Assembly (NCBI RefSeq): GCF_003205835.1
Contig: NZ_CP029773.1
Coordinates: 1,086,501 to 1,150,500, forward strand
DNA: 64,000 nt
Origin: Stenotrophomonas maltophilia
GTDB lineage: Bacteria > Pseudomonadota > Gammaproteobacteria > Xanthomonadales > Xanthomonadaceae
Direction of reading: 5' to 3'
Positions within the stretch are counted from its first letter, which is position 1. Every line of letters starts with the position of its first letter. Both the position numbers and the translations under genes were made by a program. A model generated the notes under the pieces. It saw only the letters and a list, made by a program, of their open reading frames with translations, was not told where the DNA came from and did not search any database. Below, in pieces: positions 24,410 to 32,974 of the stretch.

Positions 24410-25173
24410 CAGACGGCCGCCTCGCGCACCACGCGATCCTTGAGGAAATCGTAACCGTGCGCTTCCAGTTCCAGTGCCAGTTCCGGGCCACCGGTCTTGA
24501 CGATGCGGCCATCGGCCAGCACGTGCACCACGTCCGGCTTGATGTAGTCCAGCAGGCGCTGGTAATGGGTAATGACCAGGAACGAACGGTCGGCGGCGCG
24601 CAGTGCGTTGACGCCATCGGCCACGCTCTTCAGCGCATCGATGTCCAGGCCCGAATCGGTTTCGTCCAGGATCGCCAGCTTCGGTTCCAGCACGGCCAGC
24701 TGGAAGATCTCGTTGCGCTTCTTCTCGCCACCGGAGAAGCCTTCGTTGACGCCACGGTGCAGCAGTTCATCCTTCAGGTGCAGCACGGCCAGCTTCTGGC
24801 GCACCAGCTTGAGGAACTGCATGGAATCGAGTTCGTCCTCACCGCGCGCCTTGCGCTGGGCGTTCAGTGCCGCGCGCAGGAAGTAGGTGTTGTTCACGCC
24901 CGGGATTTCCACCGGGTACTGGAACGCCAGGAACAGGCCGGCGGCGGCGCGCGCTTCCGGGTCCTGCTCGAGCAGGTCGGTGCCTTCAAACTGCACGCTG
25001 CCTTCGGTCACTTCGTAGCCGTCGCGGCCGGCCAGGACGTTGCCCAGGGTGGACTTGCCGGCGCCGTTCGGGCCCATGATGGCGTGCACCTGGCCGGGCT
25101 TCACATCCAGCGACAGGCCCTTGAGGATTTCCTTGTCGCCGATGCGGGCGTGGAGGTTTTCGATCTTCAGCAT
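24409..25173 (-). CDS. sufC: Fe-S assembly ATPase SufC
   Basis: The 254-residue ABC-type ATPase has Walker A GPNGAGKST, the signature FSGGEKKRNEI, and Walker B LAILDETDSGLDIDAL. SufC powers the SufBC2D scaffold in the cytoplasm. The start chosen is the ATG at 25173 (MLKIENLHARIG), which is the conserved family N-terminus; the frame is open further upstream but overlaps sufB out of register. It lies 74 bases after sufB. Confidence 0.95.
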   Translation of the reverse strand: MLKIENLHARIGDKEILKGLSLDVKPGQVHAIMGPNGAGKSTLGNVLAGRDGYEVTEGSVQFEGTDLLEQDPEARAAAGLFLAFQYPVEIPGVNNTYFLRAALNAQRKARGEDELDSMQFLKLVRQKLAVLHLKDELLHRGVNEGFSGGEKKRNEIFQLAVLEPKLAILDETDSGLDIDALKSVADGVNALRAADRSFLVITHYQRLLDYIKPDVVHVLADGRIVKTGGPELALELEAHGYDFLKDRVVREAAV

Positions 25174-25247
25174 GGTGGGGGTTTCCGTGGGGCGGGCCGC
25201 AGCCCGCCGGTAAAGAGAATGCGTTTGCGAGGGGCAGGGGCGGGCGG

Positions 25248-26723
<1,476 letters not shown>

Positions 26724-26741
26724 GGGGGGGCTGCCTACGGA

Positions 26742-27197
26742 TCAGGAGACGACGTCGACAGCGATGGTGCGGCGCTGTTCGTCATCGACAAGGGGGAGAG
26801 GGGGCAGGATCTGCGCGAGGCTGACATCGCGCAGGGCCTCGGAGACCACGTCGTTGATCAACCGCCAGCTGCTGCGCGCGCCGCACTTGGGGGCCATGCC
26901 GCACTGGTGGTGGTCGTGGCTGCATTCGGTCAGGGCCAACGGCCCTTCCATCGCTTCGACCACTTCGAACAGCGAGATCTCGATGGCCGCGCGGGTCAGC
27001 CGGTAACCGCCACGGACGCCGCGCAGGCCTTCAACCAGGCCGGCCTGGGCCAGCGGCTTGAGCACCTTGCTGACGGTGGGCGGCTCCAGACCGGTGAATT
27101 CGGCCAGCTCGGTGGCACTGAGCACCTCGCCCGGACGGGCGGCGAGCACGGTCAGTACGACGGTGGCGTAATCGGTGAGTTTGGTGACGCGCAACAT
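26742..27197 (-). CDS. Rrf2-family SUF operon transcriptional regulator
   Basis: The 151-residue winged-helix Rrf2 protein begins MLRVTKLTDYATVVLTVL and has a recognition helix in EPPTVSKVLKPLAQAGLV. Three Cys in ECSHDHHQCGMAPKCG (C-x6-C-x5-C) could hold an Fe-S cluster, as in IscR relatives. It is the first gene of the suf operon, so cluster-sensing autoregulation of SUF expression is the expected role. The start at 27197 is chosen because the conserved family N-terminus begins there; the upstream open frame is low-complexity. Confidence 0.9.
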   Translation of the reverse strand: MLRVTKLTDYATVVLTVLAARPGEVLSATELAEFTGLEPPTVSKVLKPLAQAGLVEGLRGVRGGYRLTRAAIEISLFEVVEAMEGPLALTECSHDHHQCGMAPKCGARSSWRLINDVVSEALRDVSLAQILPPLPLVDDEQRRTIAVDVVS

Positions 27198-27406
27198 GGG
27201 GATGCGAGTGGTTCTTAAAGCGGACTGAAATTGTACGCTTTTATTCGCCGCCATCCAACCCGGGCATTCAGCCGGTGCTGGGGCCGGGCCGGGAGGACAC
27301 ACCGGGGCCGTTGCCAGGGCGCAATGCTGCGCCAACGGGGTGATTTTCGCAATCACCCGGAATGGGCGAGAATCCCGGTTCCATTCGCTGCAAACAGCCC
27401 GTGCCG

Positions 27407-27874
27407 ATGCCGAAGAAGATCCAAGCCCGCAAGTCCGCCATCCATGGCAACGGCGTGTTCGCCGTGGCCCCGATCAAGCAGGGCGAGCGCGTGATCCAGT
27501 ACAAGGGCCTGCTGCGCAGCCACGGCGACGTTGATGCCGATGACAGCGGCGACGTCGAAAGTGGCCATACCTTCCTGTTCACCCTCAACGACGACTGGGT
27601 GATCGATGCCAACTACAAGGGCAATGACGCGCGCTGGATCAACCACAGCTGCGACCCGAACTGTGAGGCGGTGATCGAGGAAGACGAGGACGGCGACAGC
27701 CGGGGCGACAAGGTGTTCATCGAGGCAGTGCGTGATATCAAGGCCGGCGAAGAGCTGACCTACAACTACGGCATCACCCTGGCCGAGCGTCACACCGCCA
27801 AGCTGAAGAAGATCTGGGAGTGCCGCTGCGGCTCGCCCAAGTGCACCGGCACCATGCTGCAGCCCAAGCGCTGA
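27407..27874 (+). CDS. SET-domain protein (putative lysine methyltransferase)
   Basis: The 155-residue protein is essentially a SET domain: HGNGVFAVAPIKQGERVIQYKG at the start, the pseudoknot motif RWINHSCDPNCEA, EELTYNYG, and a post-SET-like Cys cluster WECRCGSPKC. All S-adenosylmethionine and zinc-site landmarks are present. Bacterial SET proteins of this size methylate lysine in unknown proteins; in Chlamydia and some others histone-like proteins are targets. A lysine-rich HU protein is encoded 2 kb away, which is suggestive only. The start MPKKIQARKS at 27407 is preferred because the conserved domain begins immediately after it. Confidence 0.85.
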   Translation: MPKKIQARKSAIHGNGVFAVAPIKQGERVIQYKGLLRSHGDVDADDSGDVESGHTFLFTLNDDWVIDANYKGNDARWINHSCDPNCEAVIEEDEDGDSRGDKVFIEAVRDIKAGEELTYNYGITLAERHTAKLKKIWECRCGSPKCTGTMLQPKR

Positions 27875-27884
27875 CCCACAGCGG

Positions 27885-27945
27885 GTAGTGCCGGCCGCTG
27901 GCTGGCACACATGTGAAAAGCGTGCCGGCCAGCGGCCGGCACTGC
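27885..27945. repeat. SMAG/REP dimer
   Basis: GTAGTGCCGGCCGCTGGCTG at 27885 pairs with an inverted copy ending CGGCCGGCACTGC at 27945. The right copy has CTGC in place of CTAC. It lies between the convergent SET and DUF1439 genes. Confidence 0.9.
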
Positions 27946-27946
27946 C

Positions 27947-28543
27947 TTATTTACCCAGTACGCCTGCCGGCACCAGATTGCCCAGGTTCTGGTTGAAGGT
28001 GACCACCAGCTTGCCGTTCTTCACCTGTGCCGACTGTACCTGCAGGGCGCCGAGCAGGCCGGCCACGGCCGGGTCCAGCTTGTAGATCGGTTCGCGCTGG
28101 GCGTAGTCGCTCAGCCAGGCATTGAGCAGGCCGCGGGTGCGCGAATCGAGGCGACCGCCCTGGTTGGCCGGGGTGAAGTCATCCACGCTGGGCTGCTGCA
28201 GGTGGAAGCCCTGGGTCTGCGCGTCATAGCGCAGGCCGCTGCTGAGCTTCACCGTTCCCAGCTTGGACGGGTTGCCACCGGCGGTGGCCAGAGCAACATC
28301 CATGCCCAGGTTCAGCCGCTCGCCGGCCGGAAGGCTCAGCTGTGGATGGCTCATGGTCAGCGCGATCAGGCCGCCGAGGGCGTCCTGGGTGCGTGGGAAG
28401 CTGCCATCGAGGTACTGCTGCACGTCACTGGCACCGACCGACAGTTCGCGGCCGGAGATGGAAGGGGCGGCCTGCGCGCCGATCGCAGCGGCGATCAGCA
28501 CGGTGGAGGCGGCAAGGCGGGTCATCAGGGAACGCAGGCGCAT
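27947..28543 (-). CDS. DUF1439 (YceB-like) exported protein
   Basis: The 198-residue protein has a signal peptide ending AIGAQA and no lipobox Cys. The body shows DVQQYLDGSFPRTQDALGGLIALTMSHPQLSLPAGERLNLGMDVAL, which fits the DUF1439/YceB fold (a cone-shaped lipid-binding-like barrel). YceB homologs are envelope proteins of unknown function. It ends next to a SMAG dimer. Nothing in the context specifies a partner. Confidence 0.75.
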   Translation of the reverse strand: MRLRSLMTRLAASTVLIAAAIGAQAAPSISGRELSVGASDVQQYLDGSFPRTQDALGGLIALTMSHPQLSLPAGERLNLGMDVALATAGGNPSKLGTVKLSSGLRYDAQTQGFHLQQPSVDDFTPANQGGRLDSRTRGLLNAWLSDYAQREPIYKLDPAVAGLLGALQVQSAQVKNGKLVVTFNQNLGNLVPAGVLGK

Positions 28544-28624
28544 GGCGGTGACCGGTGGATATGAATGGACGAATCAAAGAGTAGCCGTGCCGGCTGAATC
28601 GCGCGTGCATGCCGCTGCAACGGT

Positions 28625-29161
28625 TCAGTCCAGCGACGGGCGCAGTTGCGCCGACTGGATCTGCCAGGCGCGACCGTCGCGGCTGGGTTGCACGCGGTAC
28701 CAGCCGCCAAAGCGGAAGGTGCCTTGTGTGGTGACCGCGCGGATCCGCACCGGTACCTCCAGCAGCCGGGGGGGCTGCTGGTCGTCGCGTGCGATCGGGG
28801 GCTCGCTGTCCAGGCGCAGCGTGCGCAGGTCCTGCAGCTGGCGCAGGACGGCATCGTCTGCGTGCCGCGGATCGGCGGGCGGGAATGCCCAGGCGGCGTC
28901 GCTGGTGCTGCGGTCGCGGTTGAGCAGCGCGATCACGTAGCGGTTGAGCATCACCGAAGGGGGGGCGGCGTCGGTGTCCACTGCAGCAAACAGCGGATCG
29001 ACCGTCGGTGATTGCAGGGCGGATGTGGCGGTTTCCGCGTTGGCCTGTACCTCCGCGCTGGCGGCTGCGGGGGGCGGGGCCGGTGTTGGATCCGATTGCG
29101 CTGCTGGCCGGGAACAGCCCAGCAACACCAGTGGCGAAATCAGCAACAGGAACCTGCGCAT
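28625..29161 (-). CDS. Hypothetical lipoprotein
   Basis: The 178-residue protein has a clear lipoprotein signal (LLISPLVLLGC, with Cys at about residue 16), then a Pro/Ala-rich linker and a compact C-terminal domain (about 65-175) with RYVIALLNRDRSTSDAAWAFPP and FRFGGWYRVQPSRDGRAWQIQ. No family is recognised with certainty. It is probably tethered to the inner or outer membrane facing the periplasm, and stands alone between DUF1439 and DUF3861-like genes of the same strand. Confidence 0.72.
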   Translation of the reverse strand: MRRFLLLISPLVLLGCSRPAAQSDPTPAPPPAAASAEVQANAETATSALQSPTVDPLFAAVDTDAAPPSVMLNRYVIALLNRDRSTSDAAWAFPPADPRHADDAVLRQLQDLRTLRLDSEPPIARDDQQPPRLLEVPVRIRAVTTQGTFRFGGWYRVQPSRDGRAWQIQSAQLRPSLD

Positions 29162-29217
29162 GCCTGCCTCCTCCCCGAGGCGACGTGAAGGAGCGCAGTG
29201 TATCGGCTGCGCCGGTA

Positions 29218-29526
29218 TCAGCGGGAGGAGGGCAGCTGTTCCAGCGCGTCCAGGGCCGGCAGTACCTGTGCTGCGATGGCGGCCAGCGCGTGGCCGTCGG
29301 ATTCGGCATGGCGCTGCACGATGTCGCGCAGCAGCTGGGTGGCGATCACCAGGGTGGCGCGCTCGTCGCCGCTGAGACCTGCCGTGCGCGGCGCTCCTTC
29401 CAGCAGGCGCATCAGGTCACGGCTGGCACGGTGTTCCAGTTCGATGGTGCAGCGCCCGGTGCACTGCAACCCGTCCTTTTCGATCGGGGTCACCGAGATC
29501 CGGTAGCGGGTGGAGGGGCTGGCCAT
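29218..29526 (-). CDS. DUF3861-like small cytoplasmic protein
   Basis: The 102-residue protein starts MASPSTRYRISVTPIEKDGL, which resembles the beta-strand start of DUF3861 proteins, and continues with a helical half (ERATLVIATQLLRDIVQRH, AIAAQVLPALDALEQL). There is no signal peptide or membrane helix. The start at 29526 is the natural one; longer frames upstream are not conserved-looking. The function is unknown. Confidence 0.65.
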   Translation of the reverse strand: MASPSTRYRISVTPIEKDGLQCTGRCTIELEHRASRDLMRLLEGAPRTAGLSGDERATLVIATQLLRDIVQRHAESDGHALAAIAAQVLPALDALEQLPSSR

Positions 29527-29725
29527 GAGGGGGTGCTCGCCGTAGCTGTGGAGGATGTGCCCACCATAGGCAAGGCCGCGGCCGACAGCGACGGCCGGCG
29601 CTGCACGCAGTGTTCCACCCGGTACGTTCCGGTACTGCGGCAGGTCGGGCGCAGCCAATGCTGGCGGGCCTGTACGGGCATTCCCGGGATTGCGGCAACG
29701 CTGTGTTGCGGACCGTGGTTGGGAC

Positions 29726-29758
29726 AAAAAAAACGGGACGGCCAGAGCCGTCCCGTTG
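29726..29758 (-). terminator. Rho-independent terminator of the HU gene
   Basis: Read on the minus strand: CAACGGGACGGC, loop, GCCGTCCCG, then eight T. The GC stem is perfect and directly followed by the T-run, 22 bases past the HU stop codon. It is the cleanest terminator in the window. Confidence 0.92.
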
Positions 29759-29780
29759 GAATCCGCGTTGGGGCGCGCGC

Positions 29781-30179
29781 TTACAGCGCGGCGTCCTTCA
29801 GCTTCTTCAGCGGACGCACCTTCAGCTTGGTGGTGGCCGGCTTGGCGGCGAACCACTGCTCTTCCTTGGTGAACGGGTTGATGCCCTTGCGCTTCGGCTT
29901 GGCCGGCACATTGACGGTGGTGATCTTCAGCAGGCCCGGCAGGGTGAACGAGCCAGCGCCCTTCTTGTGCACCGAGGAGGCGACGGCGCTTTCCAGCGAG
30001 GCCAGCACAGCGCGGACGTCCTTGGCGATGACGCCGGAGGCTTCAGCGATGTGTGCAACCAGGCCGGACTTGGTCAGCACTTCCTTGATCGGCTTCGGAG
30101 CGGCCGGCTTGGCGGCTGCCTTCGTCGCGACTTTCTTCACTGCCTTCTTCGGGGCAGCCTTCTTAGCGGTCTTTGCCAT
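29781..30179 (-). CDS. HU-family DNA-binding protein with histone-H1-like N-terminal tail
   Basis: The 132-residue protein has residues 1-32 as a Lys/Ala/Pro repeat (AKKAAPKKAVKKVATKAA) like the tail of histone H1, and residues 33-125 as an HU/IHF domain (KSGLVAHIAEASGVIAKDV; INPFTKEEQWFAAKPA). The domain binds DNA as a dimer; the tail should add non-specific contacts. Such tailed HU proteins are known in Xanthomonadaceae and other groups. A strong terminator follows. A possible promoter (TTGGCG, 17 bases, TACATT on the minus strand, 30240-30268) lies upstream. Confidence 0.9.
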   Translation of the reverse strand: MAKTAKKAAPKKAVKKVATKAAAKPAAPKPIKEVLTKSGLVAHIAEASGVIAKDVRAVLASLESAVASSVHKKGAGSFTLPGLLKITTVNVPAKPKRKGINPFTKEEQWFAAKPATTKLKVRPLKKLKDAAL

Positions 30180-30550
30180 GGTTTCCTGTTCCGTGAACGG
30201 TTGGTTGTTTGGTCGGCGCCGAACCCCGTCGGCAAGCGCAATGTAGGGCAACTCTCGGGCGCCGCCAATAGCCTGAAGCGCGGAAAGTGCATGTTTTTTC
30301 ATATCCAGGCCGATTCAGTACATGGCCGGCCGTGGGGGATGGGGGCGCGGCAGCATGCGCGATGGCTGGTGCCCGTCCATCGGTGGAATGCGCGAAACCA
30401 CTGAAAACAAGGGGGAAATGTGCAGATGGCTGGTGAAGAAGTGTCCATCTGCCCGGTTCCCGGCGGACGTTCGGCATGCGGCGGAGCGACGCAGGGCTAA
30501 CGCGTGCCGTGCGAGGGTGACCGTTCATCACCGCCACGCAGGAGCAGCAT
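30180..30550. other. Divergent spacer between HU and osmC genes
   Basis: This 371-base stretch has no credible coding frame. It holds the probable HU promoter on the minus strand (CGCCAA at 30263-30268, AATGTA at 30240-30245) and a CAGATGG/CCATCTG stem at about 30425-30451. The osmC ribosome-binding site AGGAG lies just before its start. I see no clear osmC promoter or regulator site. Confidence 0.5.
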
Positions 30551-30982
30551 ATGGGAATCTCGCGACACGCCACCGCGCACTGGGAAGGCGATCTGAAGTC
30601 GGGCAAGGGACAGTTGAGCACGCCGCAGAGTGGGCTGCTGGACAAGACCCGCTACGGCTTCAACAGCCGCTTCGGTGACGAGAAGGGCACCAATCCGGAA
30701 GAACTGATCGCTGCCGCGCACGCCGGCTGTTTCACCATGGCGCTGTCGGCCAAGCTCGGCGAGGCCGGCTTTACCCCGACCTCGCTGGATACCGAAGCCA
30801 AGGTCGATCTGTCATTGGAGGGCGGCCCGCAGCTGTCGCAGATCCGGCTGAAGGTGAAGGCGGTGGTGCCGGGCATCGACGCGACGCAGTTCCGTGCGAT
30901 TGCCGATGACGCCAAGCAGAACTGCCCGGTATCCAAGGCGCTGAGCGCAGTGCCGATCAGCCTGGAAGCCGAGCTGGGCTGA
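30551..30982 (+). CDS. OsmC-family peroxiredoxin
   Basis: The 143-residue OsmC/Ohr-type thiol peroxidase is closest to the OsmC branch by TNPEELIAAAHAGCFTMAL, which carries the peroxidatic Cys, and NCPVSKAL, with the second Cys. It reduces organic hydroperoxides in the cytoplasm, usually with lipoylated protein or similar thiols. The start is preceded by AGGAG at proper spacing. It stands alone, divergent from the HU gene, with a SMAG element just past its stop. Confidence 0.92.
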   Translation: MGISRHATAHWEGDLKSGKGQLSTPQSGLLDKTRYGFNSRFGDEKGTNPEELIAAAHAGCFTMALSAKLGEAGFTPTSLDTEAKVDLSLEGGPQLSQIRLKVKAVVPGIDATQFRAIADDAKQNCPVSKALSAVPISLEAELG

Positions 30983-30995
30983 GCGGCCGCTACCT

Positions 30996-31023
30996 GTAGA
31001 GCCGAGCCCGCGCTCGGCTCTAC
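30996..31023. repeat. SMAG/REP with two GTAG ends
   Basis: GTAGAGCCGAGCCCGCGCTC continues to GGCTCTAC, a compact palindrome with GTAG at both ends, between the convergent osmC and phzF-like genes. Confidence 0.88.
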
Positions 31024-31033
31024 CGCTTGCGGA

Positions 31034-31912
31034 TCACCAATCGATGGTGCCGCTGATCACCGTCTGCACCTGGCCGCCCGACCAGACCTCGCCGTCCTCG
31101 TCGACCAGCAGCGTCAGGCGTGCGTCGTGGCCGACTTCGCGGCCCTGGCTGACTTCGAACGGTGCACGACCACGGGGCAGGGCATCGCGCAGGTCCAGCC
31201 ATGCGGCCAGCACGGCGTTGGCGGCACCGGAGGCGGCGTCCTCGAAGCGGCGTCCATTGCCGACGAAGGCACGTACCGCCAGATCGAAGCCCTCACCGCC
31301 ATCGCTGAAGGCGTAGGCGAACACACCCATGCTGTCGGTGGACTCGGCCAGTGCGGCTACGGCATCCCAGTCCGGACGCAGGGCACGCAACGCGGCTTCA
31401 TCGGCCACCTGCACCACCCACCAGCTACGCCCGCCCTGCATCCGCGCCGGCGGCAGGGAGCCCAGCGGCCAGTCCTTCAGCGCCGCCTGCAGACGAGGAT
31501 CGGTCGCCTCGGCAGTCTCGGCCAGCTGCGCGCGCGGCGTGCGGATGGCGATGCGCTGCTGCGCACCCTCACCGCTGACGCGCAGCGGCAGGGCACCGGC
31601 AATGCCGTCCTGCACCAGTACACCATCGACCGCTGCGGCCAGGCCGGCCTGCAGCACCGCATGCGCGGTGCCGACGCTGGGGTGGCCGGCAAACGGAACT
31701 TCCTTCTGCGGGCTGAACATGCGCAGCCGGTAACTGGCACCGGCGACCTGCGGCGGGAACACGAAGGTGGTCTCGGGCAGGCGCGTCCAGCGTGCGATGG
31801 CCTGCATGCTGGCATCGTCCAGGCCCTCGGCATCGAGCACCACGGCCAGCGGATTGCCGGCGCCGGCGCGCGGGGAGAACACATCCAGCTGCAGGAAACG
31901 GCGTGCGGGCAT
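31034..31912 (-). CDS. PhzF-family isomerase-like protein, copy 1
   Basis: The 292-residue protein has the diaminopimelate-epimerase-like fold: LDVFSPRAGAGNPLAVVLDAEGLD at the N-terminus, the conserved catalytic Glu in RLPETTFVFPP, PFAGHPSVGTAHAVL and DAASGAANAVLAAWL. PhzF isomerises an intermediate of phenazine synthesis, but most members are stand-alone enzymes of unknown substrate; no phenazine genes are present. A paralog follows upstream, separated by a SMAG dimer. The pair probably arose by tandem duplication. Confidence 0.88.
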   Translation of the reverse strand: MPARRFLQLDVFSPRAGAGNPLAVVLDAEGLDDASMQAIARWTRLPETTFVFPPQVAGASYRLRMFSPQKEVPFAGHPSVGTAHAVLQAGLAAAVDGVLVQDGIAGALPLRVSGEGAQQRIAIRTPRAQLAETAEATDPRLQAALKDWPLGSLPPARMQGGRSWWVVQVADEAALRALRPDWDAVAALAESTDSMGVFAYAFSDGGEGFDLAVRAFVGNGRRFEDAASGAANAVLAAWLDLRDALPRGRAPFEVSQGREVGHDARLTLLVDEDGEVWSGGQVQTVISGTIDW

Positions 31913-31957
31913 CGGGGAAACTCCAGAATCAGGTAGCGCGCAGCTTAGCGCGCCGTT

Positions 31958-32027
31958 GTAGAGCCGAGCCCATGCTCGGCTGTGTTGGGGTGTGAGAAGA
32001 AGCAGCCGAGCGTGGGCTCGGCTCTAC
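31958..32027. repeat. SMAG/REP dimer between the two phzF-like genes
   Basis: GTAGAGCCGAGCCCATGCTC at 31958 and an inverted copy ending GGGCTCGGCTCTAC at 32027. The right end overlaps the second phzF-like gene: its TAG stop (32024-32026 on the minus strand) is the TAG of the element head. Confidence 0.9.
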
Positions 32028-32899
32028 ATCCAGCTGATCTGGCCGTCGATGACCGGCTGCACCTGGCCGCCGATCCAGACCGTGCCCTGTGCATCGACCT
32101 CGACCTGTACGCGGCCATCGCGGCCCACTTCGCGGCCCTGGCTGGCCACGTAGCGGCCCTCGCGGCCGGGCAGGGCGTTGCGCTGCCGCAGCCAGGCGCC
32201 GATCAGCGCATTGGCGCTGCCGGTCACCGGGTCCTCGGGTACGGCGGCCGCATCAGCGGGGCAGAATGCGCGCACCACCCGGGTATGGTCGGTGCCGGCT
32301 TCGTCGGCGAACACGGCCAGGCCGGTGGCATCGGTAGCAAGGCTCCAGTCGGCCAGCGCGGCCATGTCCGGCGCCAGGTTGCGTACGGCGGAGGCGTCGC
32401 GCAGCGGCAGCAGCCACCAGCGTGCGCCGTTGTCCCAGAGTTCGGGTACGTGCCCGCTGGCAGCCAGCGCCAGCAGCGCTTCCGGCGCTCTGTCCGCCGC
32501 TGTGTCCAGTTGCTGCGCCGGTGGGCTGGCCAGCTGGATCTGCAGTGCCTCGGCCGGGCCGCTCACCCGTACCGGCAGCAACCCCGCCGCGCACTGCTGC
32601 AGCAGGGCACCGTCGCGCGGTTGCGCCAGGCCGCAGCTCACCGCCGCCCAGGCCGCGCCGACGCTGGGGTGGCCGGCGAAGGCCAGCTCACGGGTCGGGG
32701 TGAAGATGCGGATGTGGTAATCGGCGCCGGGCGCACTGGGGCGCAGGAAGAACACCGTCTCGGACAGGTTCAGCCAGGCGGCCAGGGCCTGCATCTGCTC
32801 GCCGGAGAGCCCATCGGCGTCCAGGATGGCGCCCAGTGGGTTGCCGGTGCCGGGGCGGGGGGCGAAGACATCGAGCTGCAGGTAACGGAGGACGGCCAT
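32024..32899 (-). CDS. PhzF-family isomerase-like protein, copy 2
   Basis: The 291-residue paralog of the neighbouring gene shares its motifs: LDVFAPRPGTGNPLGAILDADGLS, LSETVFFLRP with the catalytic Glu, AFAGHPSVGAAWAAV, and DPVTGSANALIGAWL. The substrate is unknown. The last coding triplet is ATG (Met), followed by a TAG supplied by the GTAG of a SMAG element, so the repeat insertion probably set the present C-terminus. It is divergent from the aspartate kinase fusion gene 75 bases away. Confidence 0.87.
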   Translation of the reverse strand: MAVLRYLQLDVFAPRPGTGNPLGAILDADGLSGEQMQALAAWLNLSETVFFLRPSAPGADYHIRIFTPTRELAFAGHPSVGAAWAAVSCGLAQPRDGALLQQCAAGLLPVRVSGPAEALQIQLASPPAQQLDTAADRAPEALLALAASGHVPELWDNGARWWLLPLRDASAVRNLAPDMAALADWSLATDATGLAVFADEAGTDHTRVVRAFCPADAAAVPEDPVTGSANALIGAWLRQRNALPGREGRYVASQGREVGRDGRVQVEVDAQGTVWIGGQVQPVIDGQISWM

Positions 32900-32974
32900 C
32901 TACGGGGATATTGCGCTTAGAATCAAAGGTTCCGCCCCTGGGGGCGGCTTCCCCACATTCTACATAGCCAATCC

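Noticed and set aside
32932..32947. Terminator or attenuator before the AK-DapDC gene
   Set aside because: The 7-pair GC stem (CCGCCCC/GGGGCGG) has no T-run and only a 2-base loop; no leader peptide or known lysine riboswitch core was seen.
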